A program made the translations under genes and the position numbers. The notes under the pieces were generated by a model, which was not told the origin of the DNA, did not search any database, and saw only the letters and a program-made list of their open reading frames with translations. This document shows positions 7,793 to 14,512 of a stretch of DNA of 20,971 nt, piece after piece. Origin of the DNA: Clostridia bacterium (GTDB taxonomy: Bacteria > Bacillota > Clostridia > Christensenellales > DUVY01); assembly GCA_026001225.1 (NCBI GenBank), contig BNZQ01000033.1:1-20971 (forward strand), given 5' to 3'. The stretch's first letter is position 1; each line of letters begins with the position of its first letter.

Positions 7793-8155
7793 TTAATGAT
7801 TATCCGCGGGCGCAAATTCTTCCCTTGCCAACCGGTACAGCGTCCGCGCCCCGATAAAGCCGTCCACGTTCACGACGAAAGCGACGCCATCGCCGGGCTT
7901 CGCATAGATTTCCCGTTCCAATACGGCGCGGATATTCGCCATATCCTCGGCGCGCGCAAGGCAAACAAACATGATCCGTTTATTATCGGCCAGGCCCAGC
8001 AAGCTCAAAATCTCCGAGCTGACCATGCCCTCGGCACGAAACTCATAAAAGCCGAACGCGCCGTAATCGGTCAAAACAGCAACCAAATCCCGCTCTTTGC
8101 CGGGATTGACCACGCAGACCAAGGTTTTCAGTTTTGTGATTTTCGTATCGTCCAT
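7793..8155 (-). CDS. Diverged PII-like (GlnB-fold) protein
   Basis: 120-residue protein that aligns in pattern with the PII-like gene just downstream: LKTLVCVVNPGKERDLVAVLTDYGAFGFYEFRAEG matches the first beta-alpha-beta unit, KRIMFVCLARAEDMANIRAVLE the second, and GDGVAFVVNVDGFIGARTL the final strand corresponding to GxGIxxxxPIxxxxG of its neighbour. The nucleotide-binding Gly-rich loop (GARGGTVLHGRG) is not conserved, so ligand binding has probably changed. It may form a heteromeric or antagonist pair with the downstream PII protein; that is inference. A GAAAACT-bordered repeat element ends only about ten bases before the ATG, so the ribosome binding site is poor (AAGAAAG directly before the start). 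The gap to the next gene is 24 bases. Confidence 0.65.
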   Translation of the reverse strand: MDDTKITKLKTLVCVVNPGKERDLVAVLTDYGAFGFYEFRAEGMVSSEILSLLGLADNKRIMFVCLARAEDMANIRAVLEREIYAKPGDGVAFVVNVDGFIGARTLYRLAREEFAPADNH

Positions 8156-8164
8156 ACTTTCTTA

Positions 8165-8308
8165 ACTGAAAACTGAAAGATGAAAACTGAAAATGCTTGA
8201 CCTGTCGAAGAAGCGGCTTTTATTATGCCGCAAATTCCTTACCCACCAACAAAGCCGTTCTTACGGTTATTCGACCATGATTTTCAGTTTTCAATTTTCA
8301 GTTTTCAC
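8165..8308 (-). repeat. Dispersed element with GAAAACT borders and two hairpins (copy 2)
   Basis: Homologous to 2095-2230. Left border CTGAAAACTGAAAGATGAAAACTG and its inverse on the right frame a core with GCGGC-TTTTATTAT-GCCGC (8213-8231, perfect five-base stem and nine-base loop) and ACGGT-TATTCG-ACCAT (8263-8278). The loops TTTTATTAT and TATTCG are identical to copy 1, while stem bases change in step. It separates the DUF1538 gene from the PII-like gene, within a run of same-strand genes, and would be transcribed on the minus strand. Confidence 0.82.
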
Positions 8309-8334
8309 TTCATTATTTTTCCTCTTTCACTCGT

Positions 8335-9885
8335 TCAAATCCCCGAAAAGTCGCTGTCGTCGGCCACCTTATATTTTTTAAGCCATTCCCGTTCGCGCGC
8401 GACGGCCGCAGCCTCCGCCTCGGCCAGCTTCCTCTTAACCGCGGCGGACTTGTATTTATAAATCACGCCCAAAACCTGCACGACGATCAGGGGCATCATC
8501 GCGACGAACGCGACGACGCCGAACGCGTGCGTCAGCTGATCGTACCCTTTGGCGGCGCAGATGCCCATGATGAGCGGCAGAGAAAAAGTCGCGGTCATCG
8601 GGCCGCTCGCCACGCCGCCCGAATCGAACGCGATCGCGATAAAGATATCGGGTGCGAAAAAAACCAAAACGAAAGCGATCAAATAGCCCGCGCCGATAAA
8701 CCACCAAATATCCAATTTAAACAGGGCGCGCAGCACCGCAAACAAGATCGCCGCGCCGATCGCCGCCGCGAGGGAATTGATCAACGCCTTTTTGGTGACC
8801 TGCCCGCCCGTCACCTCGTCCACCTGCGCGCCGAGGACGATGACGGCCGGCTCGGTATAGACCGTCGCCACGCCGATACCGATACCGGCCGGAATCAGGA
8901 TCCACCACCAATCGCCGCCCGCGATCGTTCTGCCGGCCTCGAAAGCCGCCTGCGAAAAGCCGTATTCGACGCCCGCCAAAAACAGCACAAGACCGGCGAA
9001 ATTGATCAACACGGCCGCCAATATCTTTGCTAATTTTTTACCCGGCAGTCTAATAGCGATAAACTGAAACACCAAAAAGACCGCCGTGATCGGCCCTAAT
9101 CCGATAGCGACGTCCAGCATTGTCGAAAGCAATGTCGAAAGCAGATCGGCAGCACCAAAAGCCTCGTTCGCCGCTCCCGACACGGGTGAAAACAGCCCCA
9201 AGATGTACATAGCGATGATCGGACCGACCGACGCCAGAGCGATCATGCCGAAGCTATCGTCGGATTTGGAGCCGCTCTTGCCGGCCGCCACGCCGATCCC
9301 CAACGCCAAAATGAAAGGCACGGTGATCGGGCCGGTCGTTACGCCGCCCGAATCGAAGGAAATCGCCATGAAGCCGGGATTGACGAACGTGACGGCAATC
9401 GCCAACGCGAAAACAAGCGTGTAGGATATCAGCAGGATATGTTTCAGCTTCATGCCCGTGAACGTTTTAATGAGAGACAGCGCGATGCAAATGCCCACGC
9501 CCAAAGAAATGACGGAAATCAACAGCCACAGATTGATGCCCGCGATCTTCTCGACGCTGTGGCCGAGAACCTGCAAATCGGGCTCGGCCATCGTACACAA
9601 AAAGCCGAACAGGAAGCCGAACGCCAGCACGATCCAAAGCTTCTTCATTTTGGGAATCGCCGCGCCGACCGCGTTGCCCATCGTCAGGATACTGTTTTCG
9701 ACGCCGATCAAAAAAAGCACCTCGCCGGCGACGACCATCACGAGGCCGATCATGAAACGCAAAAAGATATTGTCCCCGTCCGCGCTCTTCATCGGTGCGA
9801 GACCGGTGAAGAAGAACAGCAGCATCAACGCCAAAATGGGCACGATCGCGAGTCCGACTTCCTTAAACTTCTTCCATAAGATCAT
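8335..9885 (-). CDS. DUF1538 family integral membrane protein (two tandem domains)
   Basis: 516-residue polytopic protein made of two homologous halves. Each half holds the DUF1538 signature: in the first half AEPDLQVLG followed by FVNPGFMAISFDSGGVTTGPITVPFILALGIGVA, in the second half YTEPAVIVLGAQV followed by FFAPDIFIAIAFDSGGVASGPMTATFSLPLIMGIC. The paired 'FDSGGVxxGP' segments resemble re-entrant loops of a channel or secondary transporter with inverted or tandem halves; transport is inferred, and the substrate is unknown. Start chosen at the ATG 9885 (a GTG codon precedes it directly). The C-terminus is cytoplasmic and charged (KRKLAEAEAAAVAREREWLKK). It is followed by two PII-like genes, the arrangement that gives the best functional hint: a PII-controlled transport protein. 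I recall DUF1538 genes commonly beside PII-like genes. Confidence 0.9.
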   Translation of the reverse strand: MILWKKFKEVGLAIVPILALMLLFFFTGLAPMKSADGDNIFLRFMIGLVMVVAGEVLFLIGVENSILTMGNAVGAAIPKMKKLWIVLAFGFLFGFLCTMAEPDLQVLGHSVEKIAGINLWLLISVISLGVGICIALSLIKTFTGMKLKHILLISYTLVFALAIAVTFVNPGFMAISFDSGGVTTGPITVPFILALGIGVAAGKSGSKSDDSFGMIALASVGPIIAMYILGLFSPVSGAANEAFGAADLLSTLLSTMLDVAIGLGPITAVFLVFQFIAIRLPGKKLAKILAAVLINFAGLVLFLAGVEYGFSQAAFEAGRTIAGGDWWWILIPAGIGIGVATVYTEPAVIVLGAQVDEVTGGQVTKKALINSLAAAIGAAILFAVLRALFKLDIWWFIGAGYLIAFVLVFFAPDIFIAIAFDSGGVASGPMTATFSLPLIMGICAAKGYDQLTHAFGVVAFVAMMPLIVVQVLGVIYKYKSAAVKRKLAEAEAAAVAREREWLKKYKVADDSDFSGI

Positions 9886-9936
9886 CACGGCGTTTTATTT
9901 CCCAAACACGGAGGTAAAAATCTCCTTTTGCTGTCT

Positions 9937-10281
9937 CTATTTCTTTTCGGCATCCGGCTCGGCTTCCGCTTCCGTTTTAGATGTCTTGTTGGGCTCTTGG
10001 AAGTCCGTGACGACGAATTTAGCGGCCGCATGCAAGACGCGGAACACCGAAGCCTTGTCGAGGGACGCGCCGTCTACGGGCACAATGAACCAATTGCGGG
10101 CTTTTGGGAACTGCGCGCGCCGCACTTCGGGGTGCTTATGCGCCAATTCCTCGGCATACGCGTCCGCGATACGGACGGTCATACTGACCGCGCTCTCCTT
10201 GTTTTCATAAATCATCGCATACATCCGATCGCCGTGATTGAGCGAGGCGGGCAAATGCGGATGCTCGGGACGAGTCACCAC
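9937..10281 (-). CDS. YjbR/MmcQ-like small protein, possibly shortened at the N-terminus
   Basis: 114 residues. The middle part (GDRMYAMIYENKESAVSMTVRIADAYAEELAHKHPEVRRA, then NWFIVPVDGASLDKASVFRVLHAAAKFVV) follows the YjbR/MmcQ pattern, in which a 'K-M-F-A-L-I' strand is followed by 'L-K-x-D-x-x-x-A-E-x-L-R-x-x-x-P-x-V' and 'W-x-x-V-x-L-D-G'. The N-terminal helix normal for that family is absent. The start used is GTG at 10281 with AAGGG six bases upstream; the frame closes with a stop only some 40 bases further up. The tail (EPNKTSKTEAEAEPDAEKK) is highly charged and unlike the family. It is the first gene after the strong minus-strand promoter, 51 bases before the DUF1538 gene, so it is likely the operon leader. 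Function is unknown; YjbR proteins have a CyaY-like fold. Confidence 0.5.
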   Translation of the reverse strand: MVTRPEHPHLPASLNHGDRMYAMIYENKESAVSMTVRIADAYAEELAHKHPEVRRAQFPKARNWFIVPVDGASLDKASVFRVLHAAAKFVVTDFQEPNKTSKTEAEAEPDAEKK

Positions 10282-10344
10282 ACCGATCCCTTGACCCTCG
10301 TGCGCCGTGCGTCACCCCTCACAATAAATTATATTGTTTTATTT

Positions 10345-10374
10345 ATTATACCATAATATGCCGCCGGTTGTCAA
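10345..10374 (-). promoter_or_regulatory. Near-consensus sigma-A promoter of the transport operon
   Basis: On the minus strand, TTGACA (10374-10369) is followed by an 18-base spacer and TATAAT (10350-10345), with an extended -10 (TGGTATAAT). The start of transcription would be near 10338, giving a leader of about 57 bases before the GTG at 10281. Both hexamers match consensus fully. The same ATGGTATAAT sequence precedes the rRNA methyltransferase gene near 19.43 kb. Confidence 0.85.
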
Positions 10375-10625
10375 ACGCCGGAATAAAAAAATCGCGTCTT
10401 GATTTGCATAATAATTTACGAATGTCAGTGTTGCTATCAGGGGGGACTGACAAGTAAGGTTCAAGAAATTTGGAAGAATTTTTTGGGATAAAATTGCGGA
10501 AAAACGCAGATCGCAGAGAGCGCGGCAGGGAACGCAGGGCGGAACAGCCGGCGGCCCCGCCGAAAAGACGGGGCCGCGCGGCCGGAGAGAAAATGAAGAA
10601 GAAAAGAGAGAGAAACTGTAACCGT
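10375..10625. other. Intergenic stretch without a convincing gene
   Basis: Lies between the divergently placed promoter of the transport operon and the 3' end of the metallophosphoesterase gene. Its left part is AT-rich; the right part is purine-rich and holds a GC-rich hairpin (10551-10577). Open frames crossing it on the plus strand are extensions of frames antisense to the phosphoesterase and have no start or ribosome binding site of merit. Confidence 0.6.
10551..10577 (-). terminator. GC-rich hairpin after the metallophosphoesterase gene
   Basis: GCGGCCCCG and CGGGGCCGC form a perfect nine-base stem with a nine-base loop, about 50 bases past the stop codon of the minus-strand phosphoesterase gene. 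There is no T-run on either side, so it is not a standard intrinsic terminator; it may protect the mRNA 3' end or act with Rho. Confidence 0.45.
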
Positions 10626-12797
10626 TTAGGCGTTCGCGCCGTTACTCGTCTCTTTATTTTTACGGACGCGGCGCGCAACCGTGAACAAGAGGCCGATAAG
10701 AGGCAGCGCCGCGATCATCGCGGCCGTGCCGCCGACGCCGCCGCCAAAGCCCGAACCCGCGCCGCCGATACTGCCGCAGCCCGCCGCGCCGGCGGCGCCC
10801 GTGTCGCCTTTATCGCCTTTATCGCCTTTCGCGCCGGTAGCGCCCTTTTCGCCGTCGGATCCGTCCGTGCCGTTTGTGCCGTCCGTGCCTTTGGCGCCGG
10901 TGTCGCCTTTGTCGCCTTTCGCGCCGTCCGCACCGGTGTCGCCTTTGTCGCCCTTATCGCCGGTCTCGCCTTTATCGCCTTTCGCGCCGGTGTCGCCCTT
11001 ATCGCCGGTCTCGCCTTTATCGCCTTTCGCGCCGGTGTCGCCCTTATCGCCCTTATCGCCGTCCTGACCGTCTTGACCGTCCGCGCCTTGTCTGATCAGG
11101 ATGATGGAAAGCGACTTCACCGCGACGCCGTTCTCGTTCGCCGCATACAGGACAACGTTGAAAATACCGCTCACAGCCGGCGTGCCGCTGATGACGCCGG
11201 TTTCCGCGTTCAGGCTCAAACCCGTCGGCAGGCTGCCGGTCTGTACGCTCCAGCCGACGGCGGCGCCGGCCGCTTCCAGCTGATAGCTGAACGCTTTATT
11301 GATTTCGCCCGTCGCGACGGACTCGGGCGCGGTCGCCGGCGCCGCATCTCCGCGATACAGCGTGAACGTATCGATGACCTCGGACGCCTTGTTGTTCGCG
11401 CCCGTGCGGTAGGTCGTGAACGTCATGGCGTTCGCCGTCACGTCCACCTTTGTGATATTCGGGACGCTCTCCTGATTCTGCTTGGCAACAAACGCGTAAT
11501 CGGTATTTTTGAGCGCGTAGTGCTTGCTGCCCGACGCGGAGTTGCATTCCAAATAGAACGTTTCCCCCGCGCTCTGTTTCGTATAGGAAGACAGCGCCGC
11601 GCCGCCGCCATAGCCCGTCGTAACGGGCGTCATGCCCCGGCCGGTGCCGCTGCCCATCAGCGCGCCGCTCATCATATAGGCGCGCGTGTATACGTGGTCG
11701 TGGCCCGCAAGCACCGCGTCGATGCCCAATCTCGAAAATTCGGGGGAAAGCTCGACCCTGCGGGTGCGGATATCGGTATCGGTGGTGTGCGACGCGCTCG
11801 AATACAAGCCGTGGTGAAAGGTAACGACCTTCCAAAGCGGGCCCGCGCCGCCGTGGGCGGCTTTATACGCCTCAATAGTCTCCTCGATAAACGTCACGTG
11901 CTGCGAGTTGGTCTGGACGTTGCTGTTCAAGCTCATGAACAGCACGCCGTTATAGCTGTACCAGTTGTCGCCGCCGACGTTCGAGCTCACGCCCCGCGTC
12001 GTACTCACGTTGGGCATATTATAATGCTCGTTGTACGTGTTCTGCGTCACGTCGTGATTGCCGATATTGGCGGCCAAGGCGACCTCGCGCAGATAATCGG
12101 GGCTTAAAAACGCCGTGTATTCCGACTCGGACCGCGCGACGTTGTTGTTGCTTTCCACCTGATCGCCCAGCGTGATCATGAAGTCGATCTTATCGCCGAA
12201 CCAATTTTTGGCGTGCGTCAGCGTCTGCTGCCATTTCACCGTGTCGGCATCGATTTTCGTCTGCGAGCCGCCGCCGTCCGCGCCGATCTGCGGATCGCCC
12301 GCCGCCAAGAAGCTGAAACCCTTGCCGTAATCGCCGGTTCTGAACGTATAAATCGCCGACCAGCCCTTGTCCTCGTTGCCCACGCGGTAGATATACGCGG
12401 TGTCGGCGGCCAGTCCGTCTGCGGTCGCGCGGTAGACGCCGAACCCGCTTTGCGCGCTCGACGCCGAAGCGGTGCGCGAGGCGGCAAAGGTTTGATACGT
12501 AACGGGGAAATTCTGCCCGTTGAAGCCGGACGCCAAGGCGACTTGCGCCTCTCCCGCCAAGGCCGATTTACCGTACCAGACCAGGTTGCGCCGGCTCTCG
12601 TCCTCACCGATATTGAGGACGACCTGTTTAACGTCCGGCGAGTCCGTGCCTACGGCGGCGCCCGTCCGCCGGGCCAGCCCGGCGGACGCCGTTATAACGG
12701 CGGTCGCCGTGAGCAGCAAAACGGCGGCGGCGGCAATGAAGCCGATCAGCCTTGTTTTGCCCGTTGCGCGATACCGCGCGAGCGTGTTTTGTTTCAT
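10626..12797 (-). CDS. Secreted purple acid phosphatase-like metallophosphoesterase with Ig-like and collagen-like regions
   Basis: Cell-surface phosphoesterase, 723 residues. Order: signal peptide or anchor (KTRLIGFIAAAAVLLLTATAVITASAG, 14-40); purple acid phosphatase N-terminal beta domain (about 56-155); calcineurin-like core with metal ligands in GDPQ (D168), GDQVE (D212), GNHD (246-249), HH (328-329) and GHDHVYTR (365-372); putative Ig domain (about 484-568, GSLPTGLSLNAETGVISGTP); 34 Gly-X-Y collagen-like triplets rich in GDKGDTGAKG (571-673); Gly-rich linker with CGS; C-terminal membrane helix (TAAMIAALPLIGLLFTVA) and basic tail. There is no LPxTG. The start at 12797 is chosen over 12854 because AAGGAG lies eight bases upstream and it places the signal peptide properly. 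It probably releases phosphate from esters at the cell surface. It follows the yibE/F gene by 115 bases. Confidence 0.93.
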   Translation of the reverse strand: MKQNTLARYRATGKTRLIGFIAAAAVLLLTATAVITASAGLARRTGAAVGTDSPDVKQVVLNIGEDESRRNLVWYGKSALAGEAQVALASGFNGQNFPVTYQTFAASRTASASSAQSGFGVYRATADGLAADTAYIYRVGNEDKGWSAIYTFRTGDYGKGFSFLAAGDPQIGADGGGSQTKIDADTVKWQQTLTHAKNWFGDKIDFMITLGDQVESNNNVARSESEYTAFLSPDYLREVALAANIGNHDVTQNTYNEHYNMPNVSTTRGVSSNVGGDNWYSYNGVLFMSLNSNVQTNSQHVTFIEETIEAYKAAHGGAGPLWKVVTFHHGLYSSASHTTDTDIRTRRVELSPEFSRLGIDAVLAGHDHVYTRAYMMSGALMGSGTGRGMTPVTTGYGGGAALSSYTKQSAGETFYLECNSASGSKHYALKNTDYAFVAKQNQESVPNITKVDVTANAMTFTTYRTGANNKASEVIDTFTLYRGDAAPATAPESVATGEINKAFSYQLEAAGAAVGWSVQTGSLPTGLSLNAETGVISGTPAVSGIFNVVLYAANENGVAVKSLSIILIRQGADGQDGQDGDKGDKGDTGAKGDKGETGDKGDTGAKGDKGETGDKGDKGDTGADGAKGDKGDTGAKGTDGTNGTDGSDGEKGATGAKGDKGDKGDTGAAGAAGCGSIGGAGSGFGGGVGGTAAMIAALPLIGLLFTVARRVRKNKETSNGANA
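10951..11040. repeat. Perfect 45-bp tandem repeat within the collagen-like coding region
   Basis: Bases 10951-10995 recur exactly at 10996-11040, and a third copy begins at 11041. The unit encodes five Gly-X-Y triplets (15 residues), so changes in copy number keep the frame and alter stalk length. The surrounding region repeats GCCTTTATC/GCCTTTCGC-type units less exactly. Confidence 0.93.
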
Positions 12798-12912
12798 GTT
12801 TGTGATCTCCTTTTTTTTGTTTTTTTGAACTTGTTTTACATGGATTGTACTCACGTCTTTTCGGGTCTATTTTGCAGCACCCGAACTCTGTATGTAAACG
12901 AAACTCGAAGCT

Positions 12913-14169
12913 CTATGTGTTTTTCGAGGTTTCGGAGATTTTTTCCGTTTGCTTCGCCGTTTGCGTTCTATCCTTATTTTCCTTTTCAGCCGGACGTTTT
13001 GCCCGTTGTATAAACGCGCATAAGGCCGCCGTCAGCGGCGCGGCGGCGACGACGGCGAGAGCGGCGGACGCGCCTTGCAGAATTTCGAGGGCGACGTAAT
13101 TCGAGCTGAATATCCTGTCAAAGCTCGCGCCGTAGGCCATGATCGTCAGAACGGAGGCGAACGCGCTGCCGATGAACGCGAGGATCAAGGTTTGGCACGT
13201 CGCGCCGACCATATCCCGCCCGACGCTCATGCCGGAACGGAACAGCGCGGGCGGCGTCAGTTCGGGCTGCCGCCCGGTCAGCTCGAACATAGCGGCGGAA
13301 ACCGATACCGTCATATCCATGACCGCCCCCAGCGAAGCGATCAGGACGCCGGCGAACAAAACCTGCCCGATCTGCAGGCCGGTCGCGCGCGACACCATAA
13401 TCAGCTCCTCCGCCTCGTCTATGCCGTACCCCGTAAGCTTCAAAATCCGGGAAATAACGGCGTAAAACACCCCCGCGATCAGCACGGAGCAAGCGGTCGC
13501 GCCAAGAGCCGCCGCGGTCTTGCGGCTGAACCCGTTGAGCAGAAGCAGCGAAAAGGAAGCCGTCAGAAGCGCGGTGAGAACCGCCATTAAAACCGGCGGC
13601 TGCCCGCGAAAAACGGCGGGCAGCAGCAATACGAACACAAAAAAGACGGAAACGGCCAGTCCGAGCACGCTTCGCAGCCCTTTCCGGCCGCCCACGAGCA
13701 GCATGACGGCGATAAAAATGCAAGCCACGACGATAATGCCCGGCGTCCGGTCATAGCTGTACAGAGCGTAATGCGGCGTCACGCCGCCGGGACGTTCGGC
13801 CCTGACGATAACGCCCGTACCCTTTTTAACGTCGACGTTCTGAATCAGGGACAAATCGTTTTCGATCGTGAGCTCCTCGCCCTTTTGCGGGCCGTTCTTC
13901 ATGCGCACCGTGACGATCTGCACGCCTACGGACAGACCCGGAAAATCGGGCGCGGGTTCCTTATGCTCCTCCTCGACGGCGGTCACGACGCCCTTTTCAT
14001 AGGAAATATTGCTGACGTCGTTCAGCGTATACCGGATAGGGTTCAAGGCGTTCGCCGCGATCACGCCGGCCGCGACGGCCGCGAAAACGGCGGCGGCTAT
14101 GAGGGCCGGAAGCCATTTCCTTTTGCCGTCCGTTTTTCCCGTAATTTTATTCCAAAACTTTGAGAGCAT
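12913..14169 (-). CDS. YibE/F family membrane protein
   Basis: 418 residues. One N-terminal helix (KWLPALIAAAVFAAVAAGVIAANAL), then a soluble extracytoplasmic domain (about 45-135, RYTLNDVSNISYEKGVVTAVEEE … GTGVIVRAERPGG), then about seven C-terminal helices. The family's conserved region is visible (VLFAGVLIASLGAVMDMTVSVSAAMFEL … RSGMSVGRDMVGATCQTLILAFIGS), marking it as YibE/F-like (PF07907 as I recall). The molecular role of this family is not established; membrane transport has been proposed for relatives. The C-terminus is a Lys/Glu/Thr-rich tail. The ribosome binding site AGAAGG is five bases before the ATG. It may share a transcript with the downstream phosphoesterase gene. Confidence 0.9.
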   Translation of the reverse strand: MLSKFWNKITGKTDGKRKWLPALIAAAVFAAVAAGVIAANALNPIRYTLNDVSNISYEKGVVTAVEEEHKEPAPDFPGLSVGVQIVTVRMKNGPQKGEELTIENDLSLIQNVDVKKGTGVIVRAERPGGVTPHYALYSYDRTPGIIVVACIFIAVMLLVGGRKGLRSVLGLAVSVFFVFVLLLPAVFRGQPPVLMAVLTALLTASFSLLLLNGFSRKTAAALGATACSVLIAGVFYAVISRILKLTGYGIDEAEELIMVSRATGLQIGQVLFAGVLIASLGAVMDMTVSVSAAMFELTGRQPELTPPALFRSGMSVGRDMVGATCQTLILAFIGSAFASVLTIMAYGASFDRIFSSNYVALEILQGASAALAVVAAAPLTAALCAFIQRAKRPAEKENKDRTQTAKQTEKISETSKNT

Positions 14170-14231
14170 CTGTACCTTCTGCGTCTTTAAAAATCTACGG
14201 TTCTATTGTATCAAACGGCCCGCAAAAAGGC

Positions 14232-14259
14232 GGTATACGGAGCGTGAATTTTTTGTAAA
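14232..14259 (-). promoter_or_regulatory. Possible promoter of yibE/F
   Basis: On the minus strand, TTTACA (14259-14254) and TATACC (14237-14232) are separated by 16 bases, about 60 bases before the start codon. An alternative -10, TACAAT, lies closer to the gene but has no good -35. Confidence 0.35.
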
Positions 14260-14416
14260 TTGTTCGCACGGTTTTTGTACGGTTTGTAAAATTTCAGAAA
14301 GGCTGTGATTTTTCAAACGAAATGACGCCGTTTTCTTCTTTCGGCCTCTTGGCGGAAAAAGAGTCGCGCTTATTCTTTGCTATTCTTTGCCGGTCTTCTT
14401 TTCATATATAAGGAAA

Positions 14417-14453
14417 TGGACAAATGAGCGGGTGAAGATTTCAAGTTTGTCCA
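14417..14453. promoter_or_regulatory. Interrupted palindrome upstream of the dnaD promoter
   Basis: TGGACAAA (14417-14424) and its exact complement TTTGTCCA (14446-14453), spaced by 21 bases, lie just upstream of the -35 of dnaD. Centre-to-centre distance is 29 bases, close to three helical turns, which fits a dimer-of-dimers or looped repressor site. Which protein binds is unknown. Confidence 0.45.
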
Positions 14454-14474
14454 CTCCGCAACATAAAAGAAACT

Positions 14475-14503
14475 TTTACTTTTTTCCTAAAATATGTTAT
14501 TAT
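14475..14503 (+). promoter_or_regulatory. dnaD promoter implying a leaderless mRNA
   Basis: TTTACT (14475-14480), a 17-base spacer, and TATTAT (14498-14503). Only nine bases separate the -10 from the ATG at 14513, so the transcript would begin within a few bases of the start codon. No Shine-Dalgarno sequence is found upstream of this ATG. Confidence 0.6.
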
Positions 14504-14512
14504 AGTATCCTC

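Noticed and set aside
2116..8381. Two similar 62-residue open frames (2116-2304 and 8193-8381, MDLPKKKLLLC… and MLDLSKKRLLLC…)
   Set aside because: Their similarity follows from the shared dispersed element at DNA level. Neither has a ribosome binding site, changes are not biased to third positions, and the hairpins explain the conservation better.
9910..9925. Small GGAG/CTCC hairpin before the DUF1538 gene as an RNA switch
   Set aside because: The stem is only four bases long and the site is too far from the start codon to control it convincingly.
10470..12107. 545-residue open frame on the plus strand
   Set aside because: It is antisense to the metallophosphoesterase gene, has low-complexity Ala/Arg-rich content, and has no ribosome binding site. 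It is a by-product of GC-rich coding on the other strand.
14387..14512. Longer N-terminus for dnaD from the ATG at 14387
   Set aside because: The extra 42 residues show no DnaD similarity and span the palindrome and promoter; the conserved sequence starts after 14513.
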